From NCBI GenBank assembly GCA_958296115.1, contig OY282442.1:2400943-2464942 (forward strand): a DNA stretch of 64,000 nt, given 5' to 3'. The first letter of the stretch is position 1. Every line of letters starts with the position of its first letter. Both the position numbers and the translations under genes were made by a program. Below the pieces are notes generated by a model. That model was not told where the DNA came from, ran no database searches, and saw only the letters and a program-made list of their open reading frames with translations. Origin of the DNA: an uncultured Dehalococcoidia bacterium. Its GTDB lineage: Bacteria > Chloroflexota > Dehalococcoidia > Lucifugimonadales > CAJWER01. This document shows positions 34,040 to 43,229 of this stretch, one piece after another.

Positions 34040-35079
34040 TAGAGGTTGAACTGAGGCTCCAGGTAGCCCTCTACCTTCTGGTATATCTGGATGCGGGCGC
34101 GCTGGGGGTCGGCCACCAGCAACCGGCCTCTCGCTCCATCGAACTCGACGCCGGTCGGCATGACGAAGCGCCACTCGGGCTCCGTGCTATAGACCCTCCT
34201 GCGCGCCTTGGCGACGTCGGGGTTGGCGTTCACCGTGTTCTGCTGCCACTTGGACAGCTCGTGGGCGTCCCCGATGAGGCTGGCTATGAACATCCCGTCG
34301 GGGGCGTAGGTCTGGACCCTGTTATTCGCCCAGTCGCACACGTAGACGTCTCCGTCCGGGTCCACCGCCACGTCCGTAGGCCTCCTGAGCTGACCGCGGC
34401 CGTCTCCGAACTCGCCAAAGACGGCCACCGGCTCGCCGTCGGGGGTGAACTTCTGGATTCGGTGGTTCTTGTGGTCGGCCACATAGACATAGCCCTCGCC
34501 GTCCACGGTGATTCCCCAAGGCGAGTCCATCTCGCCCATGCCATTGCCATGGCTGCCCCATGCGGCTATGAAGGTCCCATCCTTGGATAGCCGCTGAACG
34601 CGGTGGTTCAGGCTATCGACGACGAGCAGGTTGTCGTCGGCGTCCATCGCCGCCCCCGAGGGCCGGTTGAACTGGCCGCCGCCGCCGCCAGACGATCCCC
34701 ATGACGTCAGGAACCCGCCCTCGGGGTCGAAGACCGAGACTCGGTTCATCCACTCGTCGGTTACGTACAGGTTGCCTGCGCTGTCCAGCGCCGCGCCCGC
34801 GACCCAGATGAACTGGCCGTCGCCGTCGCCGTACTTGCCGAATTCGCCAAGCAGCTCTTCGTCGCCGGCTGCCGCTCCCACGCGGATGCGGCACACCTTG
34901 GCGTCGGCGCCCGTCCGGTTCCAGGGGACCTCGGATATATCCTCCCGCCCTCTGCAGCAGACGTACACGACATCGTCGGCCCCCAAGGCCAGGGCGATAG
35001 GGCAGTTGTCCTCGAGCTGCCCTCCTCCGACGGTATGGCTGTAGTCATAGACGCGGCCAGCCGCTACCTGTGTGAGCAT
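34039..35079 (-). CDS. NHL-repeat beta-propeller protein
   Basis: A 346-aa protein with about six NHL repeats (for example LYVTDEWMNRVSVFDPEGGFLTSWG, YVYVADHKNHRIQKFTPDGEPVAVFG, VYVCDWANNRVQTYAPDGMF). There is no clear signal peptide. NHL propellers bind ligands or, in some cases, act as lyases or lactonases. It lies between the DUF1501 and D-aminoacylase genes on the same strand. Confidence 0.88.
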   Translation of the reverse strand: MLTQVAAGRVYDYSHTVGGGQLEDNCPIALALGADDVVYVCCRGREDISEVPWNRTGADAKVCRIRVGAAAGDEELLGEFGKYGDGDGQFIWVAGAALDSAGNLYVTDEWMNRVSVFDPEGGFLTSWGSSGGGGGQFNRPSGAAMDADDNLLVVDSLNHRVQRLSKDGTFIAAWGSHGNGMGEMDSPWGITVDGEGYVYVADHKNHRIQKFTPDGEPVAVFGEFGDGRGQLRRPTDVAVDPDGDVYVCDWANNRVQTYAPDGMFIASLIGDAHELSKWQQNTVNANPDVAKARRRVYSTEPEWRFVMPTGVEFDGARGRLLVADPQRARIQIYQKVEGYLEPQFNL

Positions 35080-35121
35080 GTCGTATTTACACCCCCGTAG
35101 ATGCCTCCGGCTGACGGCGAG

Positions 35122-36249
35122 TTAGAGGAAGGCAGGCTTCTCGAAGGTCCCGTTGACTATCGGCGTTGCGTCCAAGCCCATCCAGTCCTCCAGCAACGTC
35201 GAATAGACGCCGCGGAAATCGTTGTTCGGAACCAGGTCGCCCTGTTCCAGGTCATCGGGTTTCGTGGACGGGTAGTCGTTGTACTGCCCGCCCTTGACCC
35301 GGTCGCCGATTATGAAGGAGGGGCCGGCCGCTCCGTGGTCGGTGCCCGAGCCGTTGTCTTGCGTCCGGCGTCCGAACTCGGAGAAGACCAGCATGACTAC
35401 GTTGTCGGCGGCGTCATGCTCCCGGAGGTCGTCGAAGAAGTCCTGGATTCCCGTCGATATGTCCCGCCACAGCTTGGCGTGGGCTCCCATCTGGTTCGAG
35501 TGCGTGTCGAAGCTGCCGTGGTCGCAGTAGAAGATGCGGGCGCCCAAGCCCGCGAGATGCACCTGCGCTATGGCCTTCAGCTTGCGGGCGATGGCGTTGT
35601 CAGCGTACTCAATGCTGGAAGAGTACCGCTCTGGCGCTACCTTCAGGATGTCGGCGCCTTTCAGCGACTCCAACCCCGTGCGGCTGAGGAAGTCCATGAC
35701 GGGCCCGTTGCCTATCGCCGGGGCGTATAGCTGCTTGTACCGCTCCAGCAGCTTCTCCCGGCGGCGCTCGTCGGAGATCGACGTCAACAGGCCGTAGCTG
35801 TCCAGGTTGTCGACGCAGGCCACCGGCACGTCTGGCGCGGACAGCGCTCTGAACAGGGTGGACCCCAAGCTCACAGCCGTTGCGACGTTCTCTTTGTCAG
35901 GGTCCAGCTCCCGGACGACCCTTCCCAGCCACCCCTCGGTGCCCAGGGTATCAGGCTCGCACGTGTGCCAGATATCCATAGACCGAAAGTGGGAACGGGG
36001 GGAGTTCTCGTAGCCGACGCCGTGGACTATGGCGACGTCGCCCTGGGCGTACATCTGCTCGATTGGGCGCATGCTCGGGTGCAAGCCCACCTTGTCGTCG
36101 AGCCTCAGCACGCGGTCCTCCGTGATTCTGACGCTTGGACGGTAGTCGTAGTAGAGAGAGTCGCTATAGGGGACGACCGTGTTCAGGTAGTCGTTGCCCC
36201 CGGACAACTGAAGCACAACCAGGACGGGGTCTTTCTCGCTAGTCGTCAT
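35122..36249 (-). CDS. DUF1501 (alkaline-phosphatase-fold) protein
   Basis: A 375-aa DUF1501 protein. It starts with VLVVLQLSGGNDYLNTVVP, then LDDKVGLHPSM and VAIVHGVGYENSPRSHFRSMDIW; FSEFGRRTQDNGSGTDHG is the family signature. ATG 36249 is preceded by an AAAGGAGC that lies within the rejected upstream extension. DUF1501 and DUF1800 genes usually occur as a pair; their joint function is not established. No Tat signal is seen here, although many family members have one. Confidence 0.88.
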   Translation of the reverse strand: MTTSEKDPVLVVLQLSGGNDYLNTVVPYSDSLYYDYRPSVRITEDRVLRLDDKVGLHPSMRPIEQMYAQGDVAIVHGVGYENSPRSHFRSMDIWHTCEPDTLGTEGWLGRVVRELDPDKENVATAVSLGSTLFRALSAPDVPVACVDNLDSYGLLTSISDERRREKLLERYKQLYAPAIGNGPVMDFLSRTGLESLKGADILKVAPERYSSSIEYADNAIARKLKAIAQVHLAGLGARIFYCDHGSFDTHSNQMGAHAKLWRDISTGIQDFFDDLREHDAADNVVMLVFSEFGRRTQDNGSGTDHGAAGPSFIIGDRVKGGQYNDYPSTKPDDLEQGDLVPNNDFRGVYSTLLEDWMGLDATPIVNGTFEKPAFL

Positions 36250-36350
36250 TTCCGCTCCTTTCATTTTCGAGTGAACGGCCGACCCTTTCTCGGTATCCCA
36301 TCGCATTCTCGGAACGCCCTGGAGACACGGTTCAGCTTGTACAAGGCAGC

Positions 36351-37751
36351 TCAGGCGAACTGGTAGTCTTTCAGCGAGACGATGAGCTGGAGCATCTCGC
36401 TGACCCGTTCCGTGGATTCGCTCTCTTCATCCGGGGCCCAGCGCAAGTCCCCGTCCGCGGCGGCATGGCTTACCAGCTGGCCGCGGGTCCGGTCGTCCAC
36501 CTCCAGCGGGCCCATGAGGTTGAGGCAGCCATCGACGAACTCGCCCGGCGGCACGTCGCCTTTCGACCTCATGCCGTCCACGATAGCCCGCACCCCGGGC
36601 CGCTCAGTATCGCCCATCACTTCCGCGAAGAAGTTGGTGCGCCTCATCAGCGACCCGCTGTTGATCCACTCGGCGCCTGTGTGCCACCCCTCGACGCTGG
36701 GCACGTTCATCAGGTCCTGCCCCATGTACCCCGCCTGCCTGGAGAGCATACCCAGCCCGGGCGCCGGGAACTCCGACCCTCCGGCCATCCGCAGAGTCCC
36801 TATCACGACCTCCGCCGGGCTCTTCATCTTGGAGACCCGGGCCTCTTTGAAGAAGTCGGAGTTGAACAAGAGCCGAAGCGCCGGCCTAATCTCGTAGTCG
36901 TTGTCCATCAGGGCCTTTGACAGGGCGCGGATGGCCTCGGGATCCCGAGGAGGGGTAACCGACCAGGCCGGGACCTGCGCCTCGTCCGCCACGAAGAAGT
37001 TGTACATGTGGCGGGCGATGAACCGCGCGGTGGCAGGCTGCTCGCAGATGATGTCGATGATATCTTCGCCGTTGAACCTGCCCGTGTGCCCCAAGAAGGA
37101 CTTCTCCCCGTGGTCGTGGTCGTCGTCCTTGTACTCGAAGCCCCAGTCGAACCGGCCCATCGGGTACCTTGGGAGCTTCGGCGTGATGGTCCAGCCGGTG
37201 AATGCCCGGGAGCACTCCCGGACATCGTCCTCCGTGTAGCTGCCGACCCCCATGCTGAACAACTCCAGGAGCTCTCTGCCCCAGTTCTCGTTGACAGCGT
37301 GGGAGTGGTTCTCGTTGTTGTCCAGCCAGAAGATCATCGCGGGGTTCTTCGCCATGTCCAGCAGCAGGTCCCGGAAGTTGCCCATCCCCTTGTCGTGGAA
37401 CAGGTCTATCATGTCCATGACCTCGTCCCAGTGGTCCACCTTCGATACGCCGGTGGCGAACACGTGGTGCCAGAACAGGGCGGTCTTCTCCTGGAGCGGC
37501 GTCTGGGTGTTGAGGAGGCGGTAGGTCCACGAGGCGTGGCCCATGCCCTGGGCCGTGCCGGGCTTCCACGCCCACGGGTGGTAGCGGAGAAGGTCGAGCA
37601 TGTCGACTTCCTTCTGCCTATCCGGGCGCAGGAGCTCTTCGACCGTGGCCTCGTACCCAACAGCCGTCCGCTCGTGGAGCTCGGAAGACGATGCGCCAAA
37701 CCCGGCGCGTCGCATCAGGTGAGCCATCAGGGCTATCTCTTTGTCAGCCAT
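36351..37751 (-). CDS. DUF1800 protein
   Basis: A 466-aa DUF1800 protein beginning HLMRRAGFGAS, with the family features LLNTQTPLQEKTALFWHHVFATG and NENWGRELLELFSMGVGSYTEDDVRECSRAFTGW. It is upstream of DUF1501 with 101 bases between. A GGAGAGAGGAG lies just before the ATG. First gene of the operon; its promoter lies in the tandemly duplicated segment. Confidence 0.9.
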   Translation of the reverse strand: MADKEIALMAHLMRRAGFGASSSELHERTAVGYEATVEELLRPDRQKEVDMLDLLRYHPWAWKPGTAQGMGHASWTYRLLNTQTPLQEKTALFWHHVFATGVSKVDHWDEVMDMIDLFHDKGMGNFRDLLLDMAKNPAMIFWLDNNENHSHAVNENWGRELLELFSMGVGSYTEDDVRECSRAFTGWTITPKLPRYPMGRFDWGFEYKDDDHDHGEKSFLGHTGRFNGEDIIDIICEQPATARFIARHMYNFFVADEAQVPAWSVTPPRDPEAIRALSKALMDNDYEIRPALRLLFNSDFFKEARVSKMKSPAEVVIGTLRMAGGSEFPAPGLGMLSRQAGYMGQDLMNVPSVEGWHTGAEWINSGSLMRRTNFFAEVMGDTERPGVRAIVDGMRSKGDVPPGEFVDGCLNLMGPLEVDDRTRGQLVSHAAADGDLRWAPDEESESTERVSEMLQLIVSLKDYQFA

Positions 37752-37783
37752 TGGACTCCTCTCTCCTGAAAGGTCAGGCTCCT

Positions 37784-38100
37784 CTCACTCGGAGAAATAA
37801 TTCAAGAGTGATAATTCAATAATTATTGCCCCGATTCGATTTGTCAATAGGGAAAATCGGGAAATCTCAGGGGATTTTTCGAGGCTCATCGCCGCCTTCC
37901 GGCTCGGCTATGCCGCACGGCTGCACCTCCAACTTGCCCGGCCCTCTTTACAGGGGTAGGTGAGAACCCCGGCCAGGTACGGATTGCCAGCTACTCTTGT
38001 CAGCCCGGCTGCCCCAGCCACGGGCGATAGGGCTTGCCGTCCGTGTGGACGTGGACCAAGTGTCTGGACGCTTCTACGGACGCGGCAGGCTCCCATCAGG
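37784..38100. repeat. Tandem duplication, copy A
   Basis: This stretch matches 38116-38450 in the same order at a 332-base offset. It comprises an AT-rich promoter region (AGAAATAATTCAAGAGTG onward), a CCGCCTTCCGGCTCGG stretch, and the 3' end of the amidohydrolase gene. Point differences and small deletions show that the copies have diverged. Confidence 0.9.
37819..37847 (-). promoter_or_regulatory. Candidate promoter of DUF1800 operon
   Basis: On the minus strand TTGACA (37842-37847), a 17-base spacer and AATTAT (37819-37824). The same sequence is duplicated at 38151-38179 (TTGACA 38174-38179), which would fire toward copy A. Confidence 0.5.
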
Positions 38101-38101
38101 A
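38004..38101 (-). pseudogene. Duplicated 3' fragment of amidohydrolase gene
   Basis: The minus strand encodes a degenerate version of the last ~30 codons of the gene at 38342-39511 (ending ...PYRPWLG), but with the stop TAG changed to CAG and small deletions. It has no start. It is a by-product of the tandem duplication. Confidence 0.8.
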
Positions 38102-38115
38102 CTCGCTCTACTCCG

Positions 38116-38450
38116 CTCACCCGGAGAAATAATTCAAGAGTGATAATTCAATAATTATTGCCCCGATTCGATTTGTCAATAGGGAAAATCGGGAAATCTC
38201 AGGGGATTTTTCGAGGCCCATCGCCGCCTTCCGGCTCGGACATGCCGCACGGCTGCACGTCCAGCCTGCCCGGCCCTCTTTAACAGGGGGTAGGTCAAAA
38301 CCCCGATCAGATACGATTGCCAGCTACTCTTGTCAGCCCGGCTACCCCAGCCACGGGCGATAAGGCTTGCCGTCCTTGATGGTGTGGACGTGGGCGAGGC
38401 GTCTGGACGCCTCTACGGACGCGGCAGGCTCCCAGCGGTTGCCCATCAGA
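38116..38450. repeat. Tandem duplication, copy B
   Basis: The second copy. Its right part is the intact 3' end of the amidohydrolase gene and its left part is a duplicate of the DUF1800 promoter region. The 590-base stretch 37752-38341 contains only these duplicated elements. Confidence 0.9.
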
Positions 38451-39511
38451 GACGCCGCCGTGGTCAGGCGGTCGTGGAAGGTGAAGCGCCCTTCCTCGAC
38501 CCGCATGACGGTGACGTCTCCGCAGGCCCCCGGCCTCAGCGTCCCCAGCTTGCCATCCAGCCCCATCGTCCGCGCCGTCGTCTCAGTGCAGCGCCGGACA
38601 ACCTCGTACAGCGTCATCCCAAGATGCATGAACTTCGACATCGTGGTCGCCAGGTCGAACACCGGCCCCTCGATGCTGTTGATATGCAGGTCGCTGCTGA
38701 TAGTACCGGGCAGCGCTCCCTCGGACAGCGCCTTCTCCGCCGCGCGGAACGAGAACCCGCCGGCCCCGTGCCCCACGTCGATCACGACCCCGCGCGACTG
38801 CGCCTCCTTCATCCCCTCTACCACCGCGCCCGAATCCTCGAGAGCTCCGTCTCCGAACCCGTGGAACGAGTGCGTCACGGCGTCGCCGGGCCGAAGCATC
38901 CGCATCAGGTCGGGCAGGGGAGTCGCGCTGTTCCCGACGTGTATCATCACGAAGCCGTCCAGCGCCTCGGCCGCCTCTATGGCCCGCTTCAGCGCCTCGA
39001 CGTCGTTGTTCGCCGCCTGCACGCGCCCCAGCCGCGCCTTGATTCCTATCACCCTGTCCCTGTTGCGCCGCCCCGCCTCCACCGCGCGGTCCACGTCGGC
39101 CCACTTCAGCTCGTGCAGCTCCGAGTCGTCCTGGAATACCAGCCCCGGCGCGGCGATGTTGAGCAGCGCGTACAGCCGCGTCTCCGCGCGGTCCATGACG
39201 AGGTTGCGAAACGCGGGGAAGGTCCACGCGCCTGACGAGCCCGCGTCCAGGGCAGTCGTAACGCCCCTGGCCAGGTTGCTCCTGTCGGGTTCGACGCCGT
39301 ACTTGGACCCGCCCCAGAAGGCGTGAACGTGCAGGTCCATCAGCCCCGGCGTAACTATCAACCCCTTCGCGTCGATCGCCTCGGACGCGCCGCCCTCTAT
39401 CTCCGCCTCGACCGCGGCCACCTTGCCATCGGCAAGGGCAACGTCCCTCACGGCGTGCAAACCCTGCGAAGGGTCAACCACCGTTCCGCCTCTAATCAGC
39501 AGGTCATACAT
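38342..39511 (-). CDS. Amidohydrolase/deacetylase family metallohydrolase
   Basis: A 389-aa cytosolic amidohydrolase of the EF_0837/AHA_3915-like group. LIVTPGLMDLHVHAFWGG gives the first metal ligands, VIGIKARLGR a carbamylatable Lys, then FVMIHVGNS, VTHSFHGFG and TISSDLHINSIEGPVFDL. ATG 39511 has a GGAGG upstream. Its 3' end was duplicated downstream. Probable substrate: N-acyl or cyclic amide compounds; unproven. Confidence 0.85.
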   Translation of the reverse strand: MYDLLIRGGTVVDPSQGLHAVRDVALADGKVAAVEAEIEGGASEAIDAKGLIVTPGLMDLHVHAFWGGSKYGVEPDRSNLARGVTTALDAGSSGAWTFPAFRNLVMDRAETRLYALLNIAAPGLVFQDDSELHELKWADVDRAVEAGRRNRDRVIGIKARLGRVQAANNDVEALKRAIEAAEALDGFVMIHVGNSATPLPDLMRMLRPGDAVTHSFHGFGDGALEDSGAVVEGMKEAQSRGVVIDVGHGAGGFSFRAAEKALSEGALPGTISSDLHINSIEGPVFDLATTMSKFMHLGMTLYEVVRRCTETTARTMGLDGKLGTLRPGACGDVTVMRVEEGRFTFHDRLTTAASLMGNRWEPAASVEASRRLAHVHTIKDGKPYRPWLG

Positions 39512-39600
39512 GGGTCTACGCCTCCGCCTGCATCCGGCCTTGCTCCATGCTCCCAGAGCTTCCGCGCGGAGTATAGCCCAAAATCGCATCCGGGTGGGTG

Positions 39601-39633
39601 TGGTAGAATTGGATTGCATGAATTGGATTGCAT
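39601..39633 (+). promoter_or_regulatory. Promoter with 14-bp tandem repeat
   Basis: TGGTAGAAT (39601-39609) is an extended -10. The sequence GAATTGGATTGCAT occurs twice in tandem at 39606-39619 and 39620-39633, overlapping the -10 and transcription start. It is upstream of the HNH gene. Confidence 0.5.
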
Positions 39634-39704
39634 GAGAAGGTTGGGATGGAGTGCGAAGGCAACGCTTGGCAGAGCCACTCATGCGAAGGAGGAGTCTAGG
39701 AACA

Positions 39705-40358
39705 ATGAGTATAGCCAAAGCAATCGGAGCAGCACTCCTGTTCGTCTTGGACGCGCTCATAAGGATCATGCTTCTCACGAGAAAGGACGAGCGGACGATA
39801 CAGTCTACGAAACGTGTGTCGTGGCGTAAGGGGTGGAAAGAGGAGCTCGGCAGGCGTCAGGATAGGCGGTGCATGTACTGTGGAGTCAGGAAATTGTTGG
39901 TGAACTTCCATATAGACCACAAAATCCCTGTAGTCCGGGGAGGGTCCAACGACATGGGGAACCTCCAACTCCTATGCCGTTCATGCAACCTGCGCAAGGG
40001 AAATCAGACCGACGAGGAGTTCAGGAACAGGTACAGGTCAGTACTTCGCTCCGACTCTTCTGCTCCTCCTACACAGGCCATCAGCGAGTCGGAGTTCAAG
40101 AAGGTCACGCGAGAGACGCAAGTCAGTGATTCGGTGAAGGAGTTCAATCGCACGAAGTTCATCAGCCCTAGGGCAAAGATAGTCAGTGGGAGCGTATTAG
40201 CAGGGGCAATCTGCTGGATGGTCTGCCTCGTCGGGCTGTTGGAGATTGTGCCTGCACTTGAAGGGGCCGCCATGCCAATCTCGTTAGTCCTAGGGATTGC
40301 CTTGTCCCTCGGGCTCATCGTCAGGGCACACTCCACCGGCAAACTGACTTCCGCATAG
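39705..40358 (+). CDS. Membrane-anchored HNH endonuclease-like protein
   Basis: A 217-aa protein. An N-terminal hydrophobic helix (about residues 4-24) is followed by an HNH/treble-clef domain with zinc ligands Cys56, Cys59, Cys91 and Cys94, catalytic core H69-I-D-H72 and Asn86. A polar linker and two C-terminal hydrophobic helices (about 157-180 and 186-206) follow. ATG 39705 is chosen because AAGGAGGAG lies at 39687-39695; an ATG at 39681 precedes that site. HNH domains cut DNA; tethering to the membrane suggests action on incoming DNA, but no partner gene is adjacent. Confidence 0.75.
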   Translation: MSIAKAIGAALLFVLDALIRIMLLTRKDERTIQSTKRVSWRKGWKEELGRRQDRRCMYCGVRKLLVNFHIDHKIPVVRGGSNDMGNLQLLCRSCNLRKGNQTDEEFRNRYRSVLRSDSSAPPTQAISESEFKKVTRETQVSDSVKEFNRTKFISPRAKIVSGSVLAGAICWMVCLVGLLEIVPALEGAAMPISLVLGIALSLGLIVRAHSTGKLTSA

Positions 40359-40458
40359 GCGACAGGCGAGTCAAGACTGTCGAACACCGGCTCGTAGATT
40401 GCTGAACTCGGAAGTGTAGGGCCTTTTTTCCGTTGTGGTTAGGCTTTTTCCAGCGCCG

Positions 40459-41289
40459 TTACGCCTTCCGGGGCGAGAATCTGAGCCTGTCGCGGATGGA
40501 GGTGTACGCCAGCACTGCGAAGAAGACCGCGGCCGAGAACAACACCACCGAAGGACCCGACGATACGTCCACGTAGAAGCTGGCGTAGAGGCCGCCCAGC
40601 CCGCAGAGAGCGCCTATCACTATGGACATGGCGAGCATCATGCCGAAGTCGTTCGTGAGCAGCCGCGCGGACACCGGCGGGATGACTATCGCCGCGGCTA
40701 TCATGGTGACGCCCAGCGCCTGCAGCGATACGACGATGACCGCCGCGAGCATGAGCGCGAAGCCAGCGTCCACCCACCCCGTAGGCACCCCGTAGAACCG
40801 GGCTACCTCTGGCTCGAAGGTCGTGAACAGCAGGTACTTGTAGCCTACGAATACGGCTGCCGCGGCCGCTGTCCCGACTACGAGTATCGCCGCGACGTCG
40901 GCGTCGCCCACGGCGAGGATGTTGCCGAACAGCGCCGCGTCGAAGCTGCGCGTGAAGCTCTTGAACCTGCTGATTAGGGCTACGCCCAGGGCAAAGCTGG
41001 ACGTGGTTACTATGCCGATGGCGGCGTCAGCGCCTATCTTGCGCTTGCGGGTCGCCAGGTTGATCAGCATGGCTGACACGAAGCCCCAGACGCTCGCCCC
41101 CACGAAGAAGTTGATGGACATGACGTAGCTGGCGACGGCGCCCCCGAATATGGCGTGGGAGAGGCCGTGGCCGATGTACGCCATGCGCCGCAGAACGATG
41201 TACACGCCTATGAGACCGCACAGCCCCCCGACGAGGGTGGCTACTATCAATCCCCTGACGAAGAACTCGTACTGGAAGGGGGCCAGCAT
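40459..41289 (-). CDS. Metal ABC transporter permease (ZnuB/MntB type)
   Basis: A 276-aa membrane protein with about eight hydrophobic helices, of the ABC-3 family. GLCGLIGVYIVLRRMAYIGHGLSHAIFGG near the N-terminus and VIPPVSARLLTND are conserved family segments. It forms the channel for Zn or Mn uptake with the ATPase encoded immediately upstream (adjacent with no gap). Confidence 0.9.
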   Translation of the reverse strand: MLAPFQYEFFVRGLIVATLVGGLCGLIGVYIVLRRMAYIGHGLSHAIFGGAVASYVMSINFFVGASVWGFVSAMLINLATRKRKIGADAAIGIVTTSSFALGVALISRFKSFTRSFDAALFGNILAVGDADVAAILVVGTAAAAAVFVGYKYLLFTTFEPEVARFYGVPTGWVDAGFALMLAAVIVVSLQALGVTMIAAAIVIPPVSARLLTNDFGMMLAMSIVIGALCGLGGLYASFYVDVSSGPSVVLFSAAVFFAVLAYTSIRDRLRFSPRKA

Positions 41290-42135
41290 CTAGGCCGCGC
41301 CTTCGTGTCCGGGGCCGTTGCCGCGCCCATTCCGTCCGAAGAAGTGGGGCGTCTCCGCCACCAGCGTCATGCCCTCGTACTGGGTAACGTGCAGGTCGGC
41401 GTCGTAGGTGAGCTTTAGGGTCTCGGGGGTGAACACCTCGCTGGGGGGGCCCTCCGCGACGATGCCGCCGTTCATGCATACGACCCAGGGCAGGTGGGCC
41501 GCAACCGCGTTGATCTGGTGCGTGGTCATGACTATGGTTACGTCCTGGTGGTTCAGCTCGTCGAGCAGGTGCATGACCTCGTCCCTGGTCTTGATGTCAA
41601 CCCCCATGGTCGGCTCGTCGAGCAGCAGCAGGCGGGGGCTGCTCACGAGGGCCCTGGCGAGGAAGGCGCGTTGCCGCTGGCCGCCCGACAGGTCGCGGAT
41701 GTGCCGCCTGCCCAGATGGACGATGCCCAGCCGCTCCATTATCTCTTCCGCCCTTTCCCTGTCCCTGCGCCGGTGCCAGGGGAAGGGCCAGCTCGCGGAC
41801 GTGAGGCCCATCATTACGACCTGCTCGACCGTGACTGGGAAGTTCCAGTCTATCGTCTCTATCTGGGGCACGTAGCCTATGCTGGGCCGGCCGTCGGCGA
41901 TGGAGCGCCCCTCGACGCGGATTTCGCCTTCCAACAGGTCCACGGCTCCCAAGATGGCCCTCAGCAGCGTGGTCTTGCCAGAGCCGCTCGGACCGAGCAT
42001 CCCCACGAAGTCGCCGCGGTTGACGGCGAGGCTGACGTTCTCGAGCACCGGCGGGCCGTCGTAGCCGCAGGTTACGCCTCTCAACTCGACGATGAGCTCT
42101 TCGCGCTCGTATTGGTGCGGCACGGGGTGCAGCAT
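41290..42135 (-). CDS. Metal ABC transporter ATP-binding protein (ZnuC/MntA type)
   Basis: A 281-aa ATPase. Walker A is GPSGSGKTTL, signature LSGGQRQR, Walker B LLLLDEPTMG and H-loop MTTHQ. It overlaps the substrate-binding protein gene by one base at its start and abuts the permease gene, so the three form an operon with order binding protein-ATPase-permease. Confidence 0.93.
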   Translation of the reverse strand: MLHPVPHQYEREELIVELRGVTCGYDGPPVLENVSLAVNRGDFVGMLGPSGSGKTTLLRAILGAVDLLEGEIRVEGRSIADGRPSIGYVPQIETIDWNFPVTVEQVVMMGLTSASWPFPWHRRRDRERAEEIMERLGIVHLGRRHIRDLSGGQRQRAFLARALVSSPRLLLLDEPTMGVDIKTRDEVMHLLDELNHQDVTIVMTTHQINAVAAHLPWVVCMNGGIVAEGPPSEVFTPETLKLTYDADLHVTQYEGMTLVAETPHFFGRNGRGNGPGHEGAA

Positions 42136-43229
42136 TACTCTGGGTACCTCGCGCCGCTGTCTCCTTCGAATACCAGGCTGGCGTCGAAGCCTGCGAGGGC
42201 TGCCGCGCTGCCGCCGAGGGCGGGAGCCATCGCCTCGACGTTCGCCGCCATCAGCCCCAGATAGGTGTGCCCCGGGTCGCCGTGAGAGCCGGGCAGGTCG
42301 TCGTCGCGGAGCTTGTCCACGAACAGGGCGCCGCCCTCTTTGGCTATCTGCTCCATCACGGGACTCGGAAACACCTCGGAGCCGAATATCGCCGGAACCC
42401 CGGTCGCCCTGGTCTGGTCTATCAGGTTGGCTACCTCGCGGGCCGACGGCTCCGTGAAGTCCGACGGCTGCACGGCTCCTATCACCTCCAGCCCGTAGCG
42501 AGACGCGAAGAATGGGAATGAGTCGTGGTAGGTCAACAGCTTGCGATTCTCCGGCGGGATGGTCTCGACCACTTCTGCGATTCTCCTGTCCAGATCCTCG
42601 ATCCGCTCCTTCAGTTTCTCATAGTTCGAGGCGTAGTAGTCTGCATTATCCGCGTCCAGGGCCGAAAGCTCGTCCCGTATCAGCTCGGCGTACTTCAAGG
42701 CCAAGCCGGGGCTGGTCCACAGGTGCGGGTTCGGATGGCCGTCGGACTCCGGGAACGAGAAGTCGAACACCCACTCGTCCCGCGTGATGGCCTTGTCGCC
42801 CAGGGCCAGGATGACGGCGCCGGGCTTCATGTTCGCCTTCGCCATCTCCAGTGACGGCTCTTCGAGGAACAGCCCGTTCAGCACTATCAGGTCGGCCTCC
42901 GACATGACCCGGGCCACGGAAGGCGCGGGCTCAAAAGTGTGCGAGTTCACACCTTCGGGAACGATGCCCTCCAGCCGGACCCTGGGGCCGCCCACGTTCT
43001 CCACCAAGCTGGTGATGGGCGATACCGTGGTTACAACCCGCAGAGCTCCCGCCGGGGCGTCCTGCGGGCCGCCGCTCTCGCCGCCGGCCGAGCAGGCGGC
43101 AACGAACAGCGCGGCAACCATGAGCATGACCGCAGTGGAAGAGGATGACGCGACAAAAACGGCAGATATTAGACGGCGGAACGCGCTCAAGCCGATGGCC
43201 CACTCCAACTCAGCATGTAACGCATTCAC
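42135..43229 (-). CDS. Metal ABC transporter substrate-binding lipoprotein (ZnuA-like)
   Basis: A 364-aa cluster A-I binding protein. The N-terminus has a signal sequence and lipobox VAAC followed by SAGG. Metal-ligand regions are NSHTFEPAPS, a second His in the HPNPHLWTSPG segment, TYHDSFPFFA and the terminal GDPGHTYLG. There is no long His-rich loop, so Mn or Zn cannot be separated. GTG 43229 is used as start; the ribosome-binding site is weak. Confidence 0.88.
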   Translation of the reverse strand: MNALHAELEWAIGLSAFRRLISAVFVASSSSTAVMLMVAALFVAACSAGGESGGPQDAPAGALRVVTTVSPITSLVENVGGPRVRLEGIVPEGVNSHTFEPAPSVARVMSEADLIVLNGLFLEEPSLEMAKANMKPGAVILALGDKAITRDEWVFDFSFPESDGHPNPHLWTSPGLALKYAELIRDELSALDADNADYYASNYEKLKERIEDLDRRIAEVVETIPPENRKLLTYHDSFPFFASRYGLEVIGAVQPSDFTEPSAREVANLIDQTRATGVPAIFGSEVFPSPVMEQIAKEGGALFVDKLRDDDLPGSHGDPGHTYLGLMAANVEAMAPALGGSAAALAGFDASLVFEGDSGARYPE

